Shown here one piece after another: positions 22,628 through 32,817 of a DNA stretch of 34,813 nt. Each line of letters opens with the position of its first letter. Position 1 is the stretch's first letter. A model generated the notes under the pieces. That model was not told the origin of the DNA. It did no database searches and saw nothing but the letters and a program-made list of their open reading frames with translations. Origin of the DNA: Antrodiella citrinella (lineage: Eukaryota > Basidiomycota > Agaricomycetes > Polyporales > Steccherinaceae); contig SGPM01000293.1 in assembly GCA_004802725.1 (NCBI GenBank), positions 1 through 34,813 of the forward strand, given 5' to 3'. A program made the position numbers and the translations under genes.

Positions 22628-24353
22628 ATGTCGGGCGAGTCCATCATGCCAATGGAGGACTCGAAGAAGATCACCGAGAGGTGAATATCAATCGTATTCC
22701 AATATTGGATTTCACTCACAGCCAACAGGAGTCCTGCTATTCTTTGGGATGTGCTCCTTGCACTGGCACCTTTCGTCAGTTCCAGAACCATCTTCTCCTA
22801 CATGACCTCCTGCCGTACGCTGTACCCCATTGGTGCACTCTACCTCCTCAAACACATTCCTTACATGCACCGTAATCTCACGTGTCTGGCCGCGTTCTGC
22901 AAGTTTGTATTGAAAGAGCCACGTCGTGCCCTCTTCATAGAGGAAATTCACCTTGGATGCTCCAATGGATCAGCCGTGGCCCTTTCGCGTATTCATACCC
23001 GCCTTGCCAAAGTTTTGGAACGAGCAAAGAACATCCGCTTCCTTCGCGTTGCCGACTCAGACATCCTGCTCTCTTCAGCCCCTGCTCGTCTTCGACATGC
23101 CCTTTCGTCGCTGAGGAAAGTCACCGAATTGCAGCTGTCCAAAATCGGGAAGCAGACGCACGCGATGTGCGAGGACATGCATTCTCCCATCGCCTCAGTC
23201 AAAGTCGACTACGCTTTGGTAGGTGACCTTGAAGACGCCAACTTGCACCTCGCCCAGCCTGATGCAGCCCTACTTCTGCAAAATTTCGCCCACACTCTGG
23301 AGGATTTGTCGCTGGAAGCGCGCGAGGCAGAAGGATTTCATCACGCCGTTATTTCCCCACAATTCCCTCGCATGCGGACCTTGTCAGTTGAGACATGTTC
23401 GTGGCCCTCATCCAGCTGGGTCTCTTTCATGCATGTGTTCCCCAACGTCACCTCCGTCGTTTTCTCTGTCCTGAACGATAACGAACCCGACGGAATAAGG
23501 GACGTGGACGTGGAGGACATGCTGGCTCTTCACCACCAACATTCGCTGATGACTTCCGGATGCTGGTCGGGTGGCTTGGACTATCTTCAGACCGACATCG
23601 TCTCCGCTTACGAAGCAGCCCTCCAGACTACCGTCCGTCACTGGACGTGCACCGGTACTCTCCGACCCAGCATCAAATTCGCGTTTGATGAGCTTATTGT
23701 CACTATGCAACCGTCGTCTCTTGCAGTCGATACAACAGCCGAGACGGTTTGCAACGACGAGGATACCTTTCTCTTTCCCGTTGTTGATTTGAAGAAGCTC
23801 CACCTCGTTGTGAACCTTGACGAGGGTCACTGTGATACGGGGAAAGTGCTGGTGAGCGTCGTCCAAATCTATATCAGCCCCATGTTACCCACTCCTGTTC
23901 ATCGTGTAGGACAAGCTCGCCGCCTCCCTACAGCGTCTGCCGCTGGAGTTAATATGTCTTCACCTCAACCACAGTGCCAAATGGGACTTCATCGTATCCG
24001 AGCCTGAAACCAGCACCACCGATGAAGATCGGATGGCAATGTCGGACTCGGACGACGATAGCGAGGTCTGGTATACGGTGCCAGATCCCGTAGAGGATCG
24101 AGTCACTCCGGACGCTATCCGGGACTATCTAGAAGCCATGGACGTGGACGCGTATATCCGCTTGTTGGCACACAGCATACCTTCCTTGCAGGAGGTCCGT
24201 GTTGATATCACTGACACTGGTAACCTTCATTACGCTGGTAATAGAACGAGCGAATTTTGTTCACGAATCATTCGTCCGGATGACCTGGGTATGCCGATGG
24301 AGGTTCAGAGGCATGATGTTGCCTGCTGCGGGAGATACCTCATGGCAGGCTGA
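22628..24353 (+). CDS. F-box-like protein, paralogue 2 of the cluster
   Basis: Exons 22628-22680, 22729-23851 and 23910-24353; 540 codons (539 aa). The second exon starts after CAACAG at 22728, giving ITERSPAILWDVLLALAPFV; the CACAG seven bases earlier would break the frame. Shared strings with paralogue 1: CRTLY, FCKFVLKEPRRALF, EEIHLGC, LLLQNFAHTLED, CWSGGLDYLQTD, RDYLEAMDVDAY. The last exon has an acidic loop (MSDSDDDSEV) before the conserved VTPDAIRDYLEAMD block. It is the cleanest copy: all frames close and there is no internal stop. Function as for paralogue 1, inferred only. It lies 359 bp downstream of paralogue 1, which supports tandem duplication. Confidence 0.9.
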
Positions 24354-24739
24354 TGTTTGTAATGCTATGATCTGACTCACGTACTACTAGGGCCGTATTC
24401 GTGATCAGAGTTTCGTTGACACGATGTGCTGAGATATACGCCTCAATGCAAACAATCATTTCATAGCAAGTATACTATAATTCTGCGTGTACGCGAGAGA
24501 CGTCCGCGTTCTGCCAGTGAGTGGGCGAACGACCTATGTACCGTCAGTTCGCGTCAGTCACATATCACGTGTCGTGTGACAGAGGAAGGACGCGACCACG
24601 TTACTTTGTTTTGAACTCGAACTTGCAAGCTTTCTTCTTTGTTTCGATGCGTCCTAGCTAGTCTCGAGTCTTGACGAATACTTGATAGTCTTGTCGCGTA
24701 TTTGGAGACTATATACCCTCACAATACCCGATACCCTCT
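24354..24739. other. Intergenic, promoter of Ams2/Spt21-like gene
   Basis: No coding segment recognised. It includes the CACGTG-type motif at 24565-24580. The sequence around it (GCGTCAGTCACATATCACGTG...) does not otherwise match the F-box-like upstream regions by eye. Confidence 0.5.
24565..24580 (+). promoter_or_regulatory. CACGTG-containing motif upstream of Ams2/Spt21-like gene
   Basis: TCACGTGTCGTGTGAC differs at one position from the motif before F-box-like gene 1. It ends 159 nt before the ATG at 24740. Either this gene shares the regulation, or the motif is left from the neighbouring paralogue cluster. Confidence 0.5.
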
Positions 24740-27654
24740 ATGGAAGCCCATCTTCTTCCCGGTGAGCATTTCTTCCACTCAACTTATTTGCCTCGTTGAC
24801 GACTTTCAATCAACAGTACGCGCATTGTACACTGTCAATAACGCTCCTCAGTATATCCTCGCTCGTTCACAAGAACCTGTCGTCGTCCATGTATTTTCCT
24901 CGAACCCTATCGCCGCCGCCAGCAATCAGCCAGTATACGGAAAGACAACCTTGAGAGCGTGTTTGGATGCCATATGTCGCTCCAGGTGCGTATTTATAAC
25001 TTCTACTCAAAGTCAATCCGTCTCATAAATATCCAACAACCAGCCCAGAAACCATCCCCAATACCCGACGAGACTTTTCCATCTATGTCTTGGACCCACT
25101 CGAGGCCCTGTCGTCTATTCCTTCCACCGCCACTCTTTCCTCCGCACAGTCTCAAACGGTGGCAATCGGTCTTGGTCTCATGTCTTGGGCCTTACAGCCA
25201 AACGCACCAGACACAATCGTTACCGGTACGGTTGTGTCTACCGGATCCCTCCAGACTTCTTTGGAGGTCATATTTTCATTGCGTGAGGTAAGACCTTCTC
25301 TTTCTGCATGAGCATGACTTTGACATTCACTTTCTGCAGACTGCACCTGTCCCTCTCCCCAAACCATTCCAAGCATCTGCTGCCCAACGTTGTAAATCAT
25401 CCCTCTCAGTCGGCAAGCAAGAGCCACAAGAGCCAGCTATTTCTCGTGCGGGATCCTCTCAAACCTCAGGCCCCACTCATGCATTACCACAACCTCGTCC
25501 ATCTACCATAACGTCCACGACCACGACCACGATCATGAGTCGCCAGACATCTACGACTACGACACCCCCCGGATCTCAACCATCTGCTCCTTCGGACACC
25601 ACAGCAGCCAATCCGACACTCCAAGCACTCCTCATGACCCTCTCACAATCCGAGAAAAACCAGGAGCTCCTCGCAGCATTGTCAACTATCGATTCCGCCA
25701 CTCCTGCGGGCACAGCTCCCGCTCAGCTCAGCCGTACTCTGATCGAGGCCCTCACCCAGCTGTTGTATTCTTCATCTTCAGAACCGAGCACGTCCTCCGC
25801 ACCGACAGCTCCTTCTGCTCCTCGTACACCCAAACGTACCAATACTGCTCGCGTGACCCTGTCTACAACTTTGAATGCCTCTCCCAAGTCAGACGACGAC
25901 ATCGTCATCCTGGACAAAAGCCACGTCAACCCTGCCGCATTCCGTAAGCGTAAGTCGGAGAAGGAGAACTCTGCTACTGCGAGTAGTTCTCAGACTGCAC
26001 CTAAATCCCCGGCGAAGCCCAAGTCACCGGTGAAAGCGACGCTGACACGGAAACGTACGTTGAACGACTTCATGGAGGAACGTGATCAGGAGCGGGAGCG
26101 TACTCGGAAGAAGTCGAGTAACTCGCGTCGGGCGCGTGCTCCTGCACCACGACCGCTGCATACTATGTCCGACTCAGGGTTCTGGGCAGGACCATCGATG
26201 TCTGGAGCTGATCCACCTACCGTTCCTGCATCATCACCCCCACGCTCTTCGAAACGCAGTTCCGGTGGTCACGGTGCCATGCGAGCGGACTCATCTACCT
26301 CCAGTTCTCATGTCCGTAAACCATATGTTGTGCCAGACTGGGCGAGAACATCCACTGCTATGCGTCCGAGGTTCGCGGAAGGGAGAGACTCAGAGCAACA
26401 GGAAGAAAGACCCACGACTCCGCCGCCTCGGAAGAGACCAAAGAAGCGCGTGAAGGAGAATGGTCCACTTCCTGAGAGTGACCCTAGCGTTATAGCGCGT
26501 CAGTCTGCTCTTGCTCCGTTGCTTTGCCAGCCTTCCAGTTCCCAGATATCCGCCTCTGCGTCCTCCATCCCTTCTAGTTCCCAATCTTCAACCGCCTCCG
26601 CTTCCACAACTCCTACCAGCTCACAATCTGGCTCGAGCACCAGAGATGATCGTGCTAAAGATACCCAGCCAATCGTAGCTCACGGTTTCGACGCGTCCAT
26701 CTTCGACCTCACACATACGCCGAAGACGCTCCACGCAAGAGCCGCATGCGTACGCGTTCCGGCGAGGGCGACTCACCAGGTCTGTTCGGATCCCCGCTCT
26801 TCACGCCCAGTCCCAAGAAGACGTCTCCCCGCACTGCGAAGCAGCGCTCCCGTTACGCACAAGGCGTGTTCTCGTCACCCATGACGGGTCGCTACAACAA
26901 GACGCCTGTGATTCCGAGACTGCGGTTGTCGTCCGGACGGTCAGTAATGAAGGCGTTGCAAGCGGCGGACGCGCCTTCTGAGGACGATGCGCCTCCGAGC
27001 TCGTTACCTGTCGCGAGCAGCGACACGGAGCAAGATCCACCGGGGCACGACCCTCCGGAGGAAGAGCGGGGAGAAGGAGACGATGGAGACGATACGCAGC
27101 TCGGAGAGGAGCTGGAGCAGCACTGGGCTGGCCTTCCACCGTCGTCGCCCCTCCCGCCTTCAAGCCCGGACCTGACCCCCGTGAACGACGACGAGCCAGA
27201 CACCGACGCCTTCGCCCTTCCTGCCCCGGGTGACGAAGCAGAAGCAGATGAAGACGAGGAAGAAGCCATGGATGACCCTCTCCTCGACATCGCGTCTTCG
27301 GAAGGTTTCTCCTCCGACCCCTTCGACTTCATGTCGGACGGTATGACGGACGGAGAGGCCGACACGACGTTGACCGCGGACAACTTGGATGCCTTCTTCT
27401 TCACGGGCGGCGGTGGGGACCTGCTACCGGACGACAGCACCTTCGCTCTGTCGGATGGAGAGCTGGCATTCGATGGGACGTTGGAGCTGGACCAATTGCT
27501 GGCGAGCATGGCGCCGATCCTCCTAGACAGTCTCGTCGCGAATGATGAAAGTGAGGAGAATACTGCGACGACTGCTCTGCCAGGAGACGTGACTGTGGAC
27601 GCAACGAAGTGGGCAGAGGGAGTACAGGCGTTGTTCAGCGGTTGTGTCTTGTGA
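24740..27654 (+). CDS. Ams2/Spt21-like regulator of histone genes (one frame break)
   Basis: Exons 24740-24761, 24817-24985, 25044-25287, then 25340 to the end; about 916 codons. The first ~138 residues form a compact domain (RALYTVNNAPQYILARSQ, TTLRACLDAICRSSPETIP, DFSIYVLDPLE, GLGLMSWALQ, VTGTVVSTGS). This has the layout I know from the N-terminal domain of fission-yeast Ams2 and budding-yeast Spt21, which activate or silence core histone genes at S phase. The rest is long, Ser/Pro/Lys-rich and disordered, with an acidic C-terminal third. Unlike Ams2, no GATA finger is visible. The frame shifts near 26728-26732, between FDLTHTPKT and PRKSRMRTRSG; no intron explains it, so one indel (error or mutation) is present. 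Its last ~150 bp recur, decayed, at 28.07-28.22 kb. Confidence 0.75.
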
Positions 27655-27789
27655 TGTTAGTTAAAATTACAGTAAATGCAACTTAGTGGCCAGGTTACGC
27701 TGTGATAACTCAGCAATGCCTCAGTCCTGCGCCTTTAAATTTGATCCCGCCATCACCATCCCGCCATCCCGCCATCACACGACGGCAGC
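27655..27789. other. Short spacer with ATCCCGCC repeats
   Basis: At about 27743-27777 the unit ATCCCGCC recurs three times with small spacers (GATCCCGCCATCACC, ATCCCGCC, ATCCCGCCATCAC). It is a minor local repeat after the stop codon of the Ams2/Spt21-like gene, with no gene in it. Confidence 0.5.
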
Positions 27790-28060
27790 GGCAAGCTGCG
27801 GGTAACTTATCGCCTCGCCGGGAATGATAGCGCGCTCCCCGAGGATCCCTACTTGCTCGCGCACGCAATTGACACTTTTGGGATTGGCGAAAAACACATC
27901 TTCATCGATATGTATCAATTTGTATTTGGTGAAGCCCCGAACTCAGGCTTCGAGTAGCTTGTCTTGGTGGAGGGGTGGAGGCTGATTCACCGTGGTCACT
28001 TTCCGACATTCTGTTGCATAGCAAGTACTGTATTCATTAAGTGTAATTGATATCACCTGT
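27790..28060 (+). pseudogene. 3' remnant of family X, copy C
   Basis: The frame starting YRLAGNDSALPEDPYLLAHA and continuing IFIDMYQFVFGE matches the C-terminus of copy B (YRWVLDQDPKSLARAITDL, TFVDIYRFVFGE) and ends at a TAG at 27956-27958. Nucleotide similarity then continues through the 3' flank (GTCCACTTTCCG..., GCAAGTACTGTRTTCATTA) to about 28055, as in B at 29280-29375. Everything upstream of this C-terminal piece is missing, so the copy is dead. Confidence 0.75.
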
Positions 28061-28069
28061 CCTGTACCA

Positions 28070-28217
28070 TTTGCTGGTGAGCATGGTGCTGATCCCCGAA
28101 GACAGTCTTGTCGCAAATGAAGGTGGGGATGGACAAGAAAGTCATGAGAGTTCTGCGGCGAGTGGACCGCCAGGAGACGGAGTACAAGCGTTGGCGTCGG
28201 TGACACGTGCTGGTTGA
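28070..28217 (+). pseudogene. Duplicated 3' fragment of the Ams2/Spt21-like gene
   Basis: The frame LLVSMVLIPEDSLVANEGGD ... PPGDGVQALASVTRAG ending in TGA repeats the end of the upstream gene (LLASMAPILLDSLVANDESE ... LPGDVT...GVQALFSG at 27500-27645), with a shortened middle and a changed last stretch. Orientation is the same. It lies directly between the C remnant and family X copy B and marks the junction of a tandem duplication. Confidence 0.8.
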
Positions 28218-28329
28218 CTCTTGGTCCCAACGTCGGTTGTTGGAGTCTATGGCGAGTTTGCGAAAATCCTGCATGTCGACACTCGACCAACCATTTACTA
28301 GAGGGATAGATGACTGATTTTGGCATAAG

Positions 28330-29243
28330 CAATCTCCCTGGGGTGCCGCCAAAACCTATTTCCAAGTGAGTCCCATCTCTGTAGTTGCTGTCGCATATCT
28401 TATCTTTTTGCAGCTCCTCTCTCTCCATCACAAGCCGTTGGGCAGTTGGAATCAGGTCTTGCTGTCATCGTGTATACCTCCGTCGATGAGACAGGCTATA
28501 CAGAGGCGGACGCTGCCTCCATGATCCCGCAGCAGGAGCAGTCGAACGCAGTGGGAGGCCCGTCATCTTCCAGGAAGAAAAGAAGACAGAAAAAGAGAAC
28601 TGCAAACGTGCAGCCCGAGCAGTTTAGTACGTTCTATGGCCCTTCTACTCAGACTATATGTCCCTAGACTGGTGGTACTCTTGATACAACTGCTCCTCCC
28701 AGTACTGGCGCCCCTGGAATGACCATCGAAAGTCTTGCCATGGCGGTGCAGGACCTTCAGATAGAGATGCAGCGTTGGAGTGCAAACCTTGAAGCGGAGT
28801 TTACAAACCTTACAGAGAAGGTTTCATGGACAAGGAGTGTAGTGAGCTCATTCATTCTTTCGTATATGCATGTGCACTTACTTCATTTCAAGTTGCATCC
28901 GATCGTCTTCGACGTATGCTGCCGCTCGCTCCTGGATATGGCGAGATCAAAAATCCTCTCAGAGTTCTTCCTCGAATACGACGACTGGTACGAGTTTGCG
29001 CGCGGCAGAAACTCCGATCAGATCATTGTGGACATGCAGGCGAAAGTTCGTAGCAATACGCTGACAAGCAACGCTGCCGCGCTCAGAGCCGTCGTCCAGC
29101 TAAGGTCGGAGGGTGACCAGTATCGTTGGGTCCTCGATCAAGACCCCAAGTCGCTGGCCCGCGCAATAACCGATCTTTCCTTCAGTGAAAGGAGCACCTT
29201 CGTTGATATATATCGATTCGTATTTGGTGAAGACCCTGCCTGA
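28330..29243 (+). CDS. Family X member, copy B (unknown, coiled coil)
   Basis: Best-preserved copy of family X. Segments: SNLPGVPPKPIS (28338-28374, GTGAGT donor), a Lys/Arg-rich stretch (SSSRKKRRQKKRTANVQPEQF), then TIESLAMAVQDLQIEMQRW with a coiled coil. After an intron near 28820-28892 comes LHPIVFDVCCRSLLDMARSK, then WYEFARGRNSDQIIVDMQAK and the C-terminus TFVDIYRFVFGEDPA (stop 29241-29243). One TAG (28665-28667) interrupts the frame after NVQPEQF: a 41-nt intron (28627-28667, GTACGT...CCTAG) would remove it but does not keep phase. Both the TAG and the upstream FYGPST are seen at the same place in copy A. No domain recognised. Start uncertain (ATG 28446 or an upstream exon). Confidence 0.5.
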
Positions 29244-29424
29244 CTTAGGCTTCGAACAGGTGGCGGGGTGTAGGCTTGTTCACTGCGTCCACTTTCCGTC
29301 TATTGTCCCATTGTCATAAGTATTGGCTTGCATGGCAAGTACTGTGTTCATTATTGAATACATTTGAGATCATCCGTTGTGAAACCCAGAACTCCGAACA
29401 CCAGAATCCGAGAAGATCTAGACC
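29244..29424. repeat. 3' flank shared with copy C of family X
   Basis: From about 29205 to 29375 the sequence matches 27905-28055 with small indels (TATTTGGTGAAG, CACTTTCCG, GCAAGTACTGTGTTCATTA). This shows that non-coding flank was duplicated with the gene. Confidence 0.7.
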
Positions 29425-29850
29425 ATGACCTGGACGAAAGTCAGGCCTTTGCGAACTGCACTCCTCCGTCGGGGCTGGACTGACTCGGACGATGAGGTCG
29501 TCAGCACACCGAACGCAGTAACAACCCAGTAAGCCGTGGACCTTGACGAAGATGGGATTGACAGACATAGACATCGCCACTGCCTACAACGTACAAGAGA
29601 ATCTTGTAGCACGAGAATGTCTGTCTTCTCCATACGTTGGGACGCACTGACAACATCTGAACATCACACATTTGAGACAGTCACTACGTTCAAAGAGACC
29701 CTGAGCAGATATATTTTCTTTGCCGGTAAACGAGATAGGTTAGCGAGAATACAGTATGTCCTCACTCCGAAACTGCCGCCAGAATGCGTACTACGACACG
29801 AGACCGATACAGAAACCGACGACTGCACGAATGCAGTCGTCTTCCAATGA
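29425..29850 (+). CDS. Hypothetical small ORF, doubtful
   Basis: Frame starting MTWTKVRPLRTALLRRGW with one in-frame TAA at 29530-29532; a 36-nt GTAAGC...ACAG segment covering it could be an unusually short intron. The 3' half (FETVTTFKETLSRYIFFAGK, LPPECVLRHETDTETDD) has coding-like composition. No family recognised, and it lies where the 3' UTR of the L10 gene on the other strand could also fall. Confidence 0.25.
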
Positions 29851-30042
29851 GATAATAATCTTCGCCCCGTTTCCCCTAACCACCGTCCATCTGACACGGA
29901 CGGCGTAGTGAATATAGAGGCGAGTTCACGCGGTAGAGAGAGAAAGAGAAATCACGCGAGAAGCTCACACATGACGATGATATCGTGTCAAACCAACCAT
30001 GATGCCGCGTTGGGGACGAAAATACATGCATACAGATACAGT

Positions 30043-30860
30043 CTATGCCTTGAGCTGGTTGCGTAAGTTGGCCTCGAGAGGACCGCGAGCGCGAATGTAC
30101 TGAACGTAAGCACCATCCCTGCAAAGTCATCGTCAGAAGAAGTACCAGAAGAAAGAAACGCTGTGACATACTGCAAAACCCTCTTATCCTCCTTCAGCTT
30201 GAGGTACTCCGTCTTGTTGACGTTGGTGAAACCCCACTTGCGGGAAACAATGATTTTCTGGCGTCCGGGGAATTTGTAGCGAGCACGACGGAGAGCCTCC
30301 ATAACGACCGGTGCGTTGTTGTCTTTGCAACGAATGGAAAGGATGATCTGACCAATGTTGACACGGGCGACGGTACCATATGGCTTGCCCCAGGCACCAC
30401 GCATACCAGTTTGAAGCCTGACGAGGGCGGTCAATATTGAAGCGCAAATCAAGGGAGAGAAGAAGGTTCACCTATCGGCTCCAGCGCACGACAACATCTT
30501 GTTGATGCGGATGACGTGGAAGGGGTGTACACGGACCCTCAGATGGAAAGAGTCCTTGCCGGAGGTCTTGGTGACATACTTGTTGGCGCAAATACGAGCG
30601 GCTTCGAGGGCTTCCGATGAAAGCTGCTCGTACTCGTCGGAGACGAGATGGCAGCAGAAGGGGAACTCGTCGACGGAGGCGCGCTTACGACCCAAGTCGA
30701 AGATACGGATCTACAAGGGCGCGAAATGTTCAAATTTGCGGGACTAGAAAGACTAAAGGAATGAGGATACCTTGGAGTCGGGGACACCACGGTTGTACCT
30801 ACTCTTCGGGTAGGGTTTGTTCTTGCAGTAGCGGTAGCAACGCGCGGGACGGCGACCCAT
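30043..30860 (-). CDS. RPL10: 60S ribosomal protein L10 (uL16)
   Basis: Four exons: 30860-30771, 30710-30472, 30417-30172, 30118-30043; 217 codons (216 aa), normal for eukaryotic uL16. Starts [20 protein letters not shown] and carries [20 protein letters not shown], then [14 protein letters not shown], the loop that reaches the peptidyl-transferase centre, and [16 protein letters not shown]. Ends [11 protein letters not shown]. Role: late-joining 60S subunit protein needed for Nmd3 release and subunit joining. Introns are 53-60 nt and all frames close. Codon choice is more biased than in the flanking accessory genes, as expected for a highly expressed protein. Confidence 0.98.
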
Positions 30861-31175
30861 TTCAAGTGATTCTGCGAAGAGGCAATGTGAGCGTCATCCG
30901 AGACTTTGCTACGCCATCCAGCAGGATCGAGCGCTCCCAACAGCTTCGAGACACGCAAAACCGACGAGGAAGGGGACGGCGACTGACCTTGACGACGGAT
31001 GGATGATGGGGGTCGGGGGGAAAGGTGGGGGTCGGTGGGCGGAGGGTCGCCCTTTTGAGTGAGACGAGGCGCGAGCGATGACAAACCCACCAACCATGAG
31101 TAAGCACTCCCACGGCCCGTCGGTACCGCTCACTGGCGTTGACTCACGTGAGACGGTGACTACGTGACCAGTTGA
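30861..31175. promoter_or_regulatory. Shared divergent promoter, L10 / F-box-like gene 3
   Basis: A 315-bp region separates the two start codons. It contains a G-rich/C-rich stretch (about 30985-31060) on the L10 side and, close to the F-box-like start, the motif at 31144-31160. An F-box-like copy inserted here would use or disturb a strong ribosomal-protein promoter. Confidence 0.5.
31144..31160 (+). promoter_or_regulatory. CACGTG-containing motif upstream of F-box-like gene 3
   Basis: TCACGTGAGACGGTGAC, followed by TACGTGACC, ends 15 nt before the ATG at 31176. It keeps the CACGTG core and the GTGAC half seen before the other copies, with a changed spacer. Confidence 0.45.
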
Positions 31176-32817
31176 ATGGCCATTGGTCACGACACGTCTA
31201 CTGTACGCTTCTCATGTACACACTCGACCGGAACAGGCAAGTCCTTCCACAGCCCAGGAGCGCCTTCTCCTGGGACATCCTCCTCGCACTCGTCCCATTC
31301 GTACCCGCCAACTCCCTCAGAGCCTACATGAACACTTGCCGCACCCTCCACTCCGCTGCCGCCCCTTACCTCGTCCTCCACCAACTCCACAACGGCACCC
31401 AACGCGGCCTCAGACACCTCGCCGCCTTCTGTCGCTTCGTGCTCAAGGAGAATCACCGTGCCCGTCTCATCCAAGAACTCCGCATTGGCTCGCCAGACGA
31501 TCATTACTTACCGGATGTCGTTTCTCGCGTATACGACCAGCTAGCCCACGTGCTGGAGCGGACGACGAACCTCAAGTCACTGTTCATAGACGACGCAGAC
31601 CGCATATTCGTAGACGGCCCTCGCCTGGGTCCAGCCATCTGTTCCCTCAAGCACATCACCCGTCTCGAGCTCAACGGCGTTGGCGAATGCACTCAAAAGG
31701 CCCTCAGCTCCCTATCATCTCCCGTGACATCTGTAGACATCTCCTACGCGGACCCTGACGAGGCCCCCGGTGCCCTCGACGACCCCGATCCCGACCCTCC
31801 TCATCCACAAATTCAGTCACACCCTCCAGAATTTCTCGGTCACCGCATGCGACAACAACTTCATCGTGTTCTATTCGCCTCTGCGCACGTTCCCGCTCGT
31901 TGTACATTGAAGCTTCCATCGGCAAATCCGACCTGACTCCGTTCATGCGCGCTTTCCCCCGTGTATCGAGCCTTGTATGGTGCGACGACAACCAGGATAT
32001 GATACTCCCTGATGATCCTGAAACGGTGGCCCTTCGAAACGAGAATCTGCAGCGAGCGGCCGGTCGCTGGCCCTCGGGCTTGGACGACCTCGCTACTGGC
32101 GTCATGTGCTGCTACACTACAGCCATACAGACAAAGGTGCGGTTGTGGAGGGTGGGACACCTCCAGGCGAGCCACAAATCGCTATTTCAAGTGGTGTTAG
32201 ACTCGATACGACCGTCGGCACTTCAACTTGCGATGACGGCCGCGTTCGTTGTCCGCGACAGCGCCGACCTCTTTCGCGGTCCTCAGGTCGAGGAGCTGGA
32301 CATTTCGGTGGATCTAGACAGGGCTGATGATGCGTTTGAGATCGGGGATGCCGTGGTACGTCGCGTTCGTTTGGCCTTGATTCAGTCTCTTACGCCCTTT
32401 CAGACAAAACTCGTGGACTGCCTGCGCCCTGTTCCCCTCAAAACGCTCTGTCTCCATTTCTGTCATAAGGCCCACTTCCACTGGGTCGATGCGGATGACA
32501 CCGACACTTCGGAGGACGAGGAAGACGACGACCCGGACGAGTGGCCGTCCTTCAACCGTCATCAGGCGGAGGACCGAGCGACTGCGGACCCCATACACGA
32601 CTACCTCGAATCCATGGATGTTGACGCCTACATACATGTGTTGGCCGACACCATTCCCACTTTGGAGGTGGTCCGTGTCATGTTTGTGAAGCCCAGGCGG
32701 TCGAGCGAAAAGGGGATTTGGTGTGCACAGATTGTTCGGAGGGAGGGTGAGGCGATGGAGATTCAAAAGTTGGATAAGACGACGGAAATGGCTATCGCGT
32801 GCACCGAACATCTCTGA
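31176..32817 (+). pseudogene. F-box-like protein, paralogue 3 (two frame breaks)
   Basis: Exons 31176-31202 (MAIGHDTST), 31253-32355 and 32404-32817, the same layout as paralogues 1 and 2; introns 50 and 48 nt. N-terminus PRSAFSWDILLALVPFV with CRTLH, then FCRFVLKENHRARL and SPVTSVDISYADPDE. One extra base near 31795 (in a C-rich run) shifts into LLIHKFSHTLQNFSVTACDN, and a second extra base near 31905 shifts into YIEASIGKSDLTPFMRAFPR. Removing both gives 514 codons, matching the family. The downstream part is intact (WPSGLDDLATG, IHDYLESMDVDAYIH, stop 32815-32817). Either a recent pseudogene or two sequencing errors; the strong conservation elsewhere leaves both open. Confidence 0.82.

Noticed and set aside
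26892..27509. 205-codon minus-strand ORF
   Set aside because: It is the antisense of the acidic, Ser/Asp-rich end of the Ams2/Spt21-like gene; its Ser-rich composition is the mirror of that bias.
27743..27777. ATCCCGCC repeats as an element end or array
   Set aside because: Only three short units without spacers or inverted partners; most likely local slippage.
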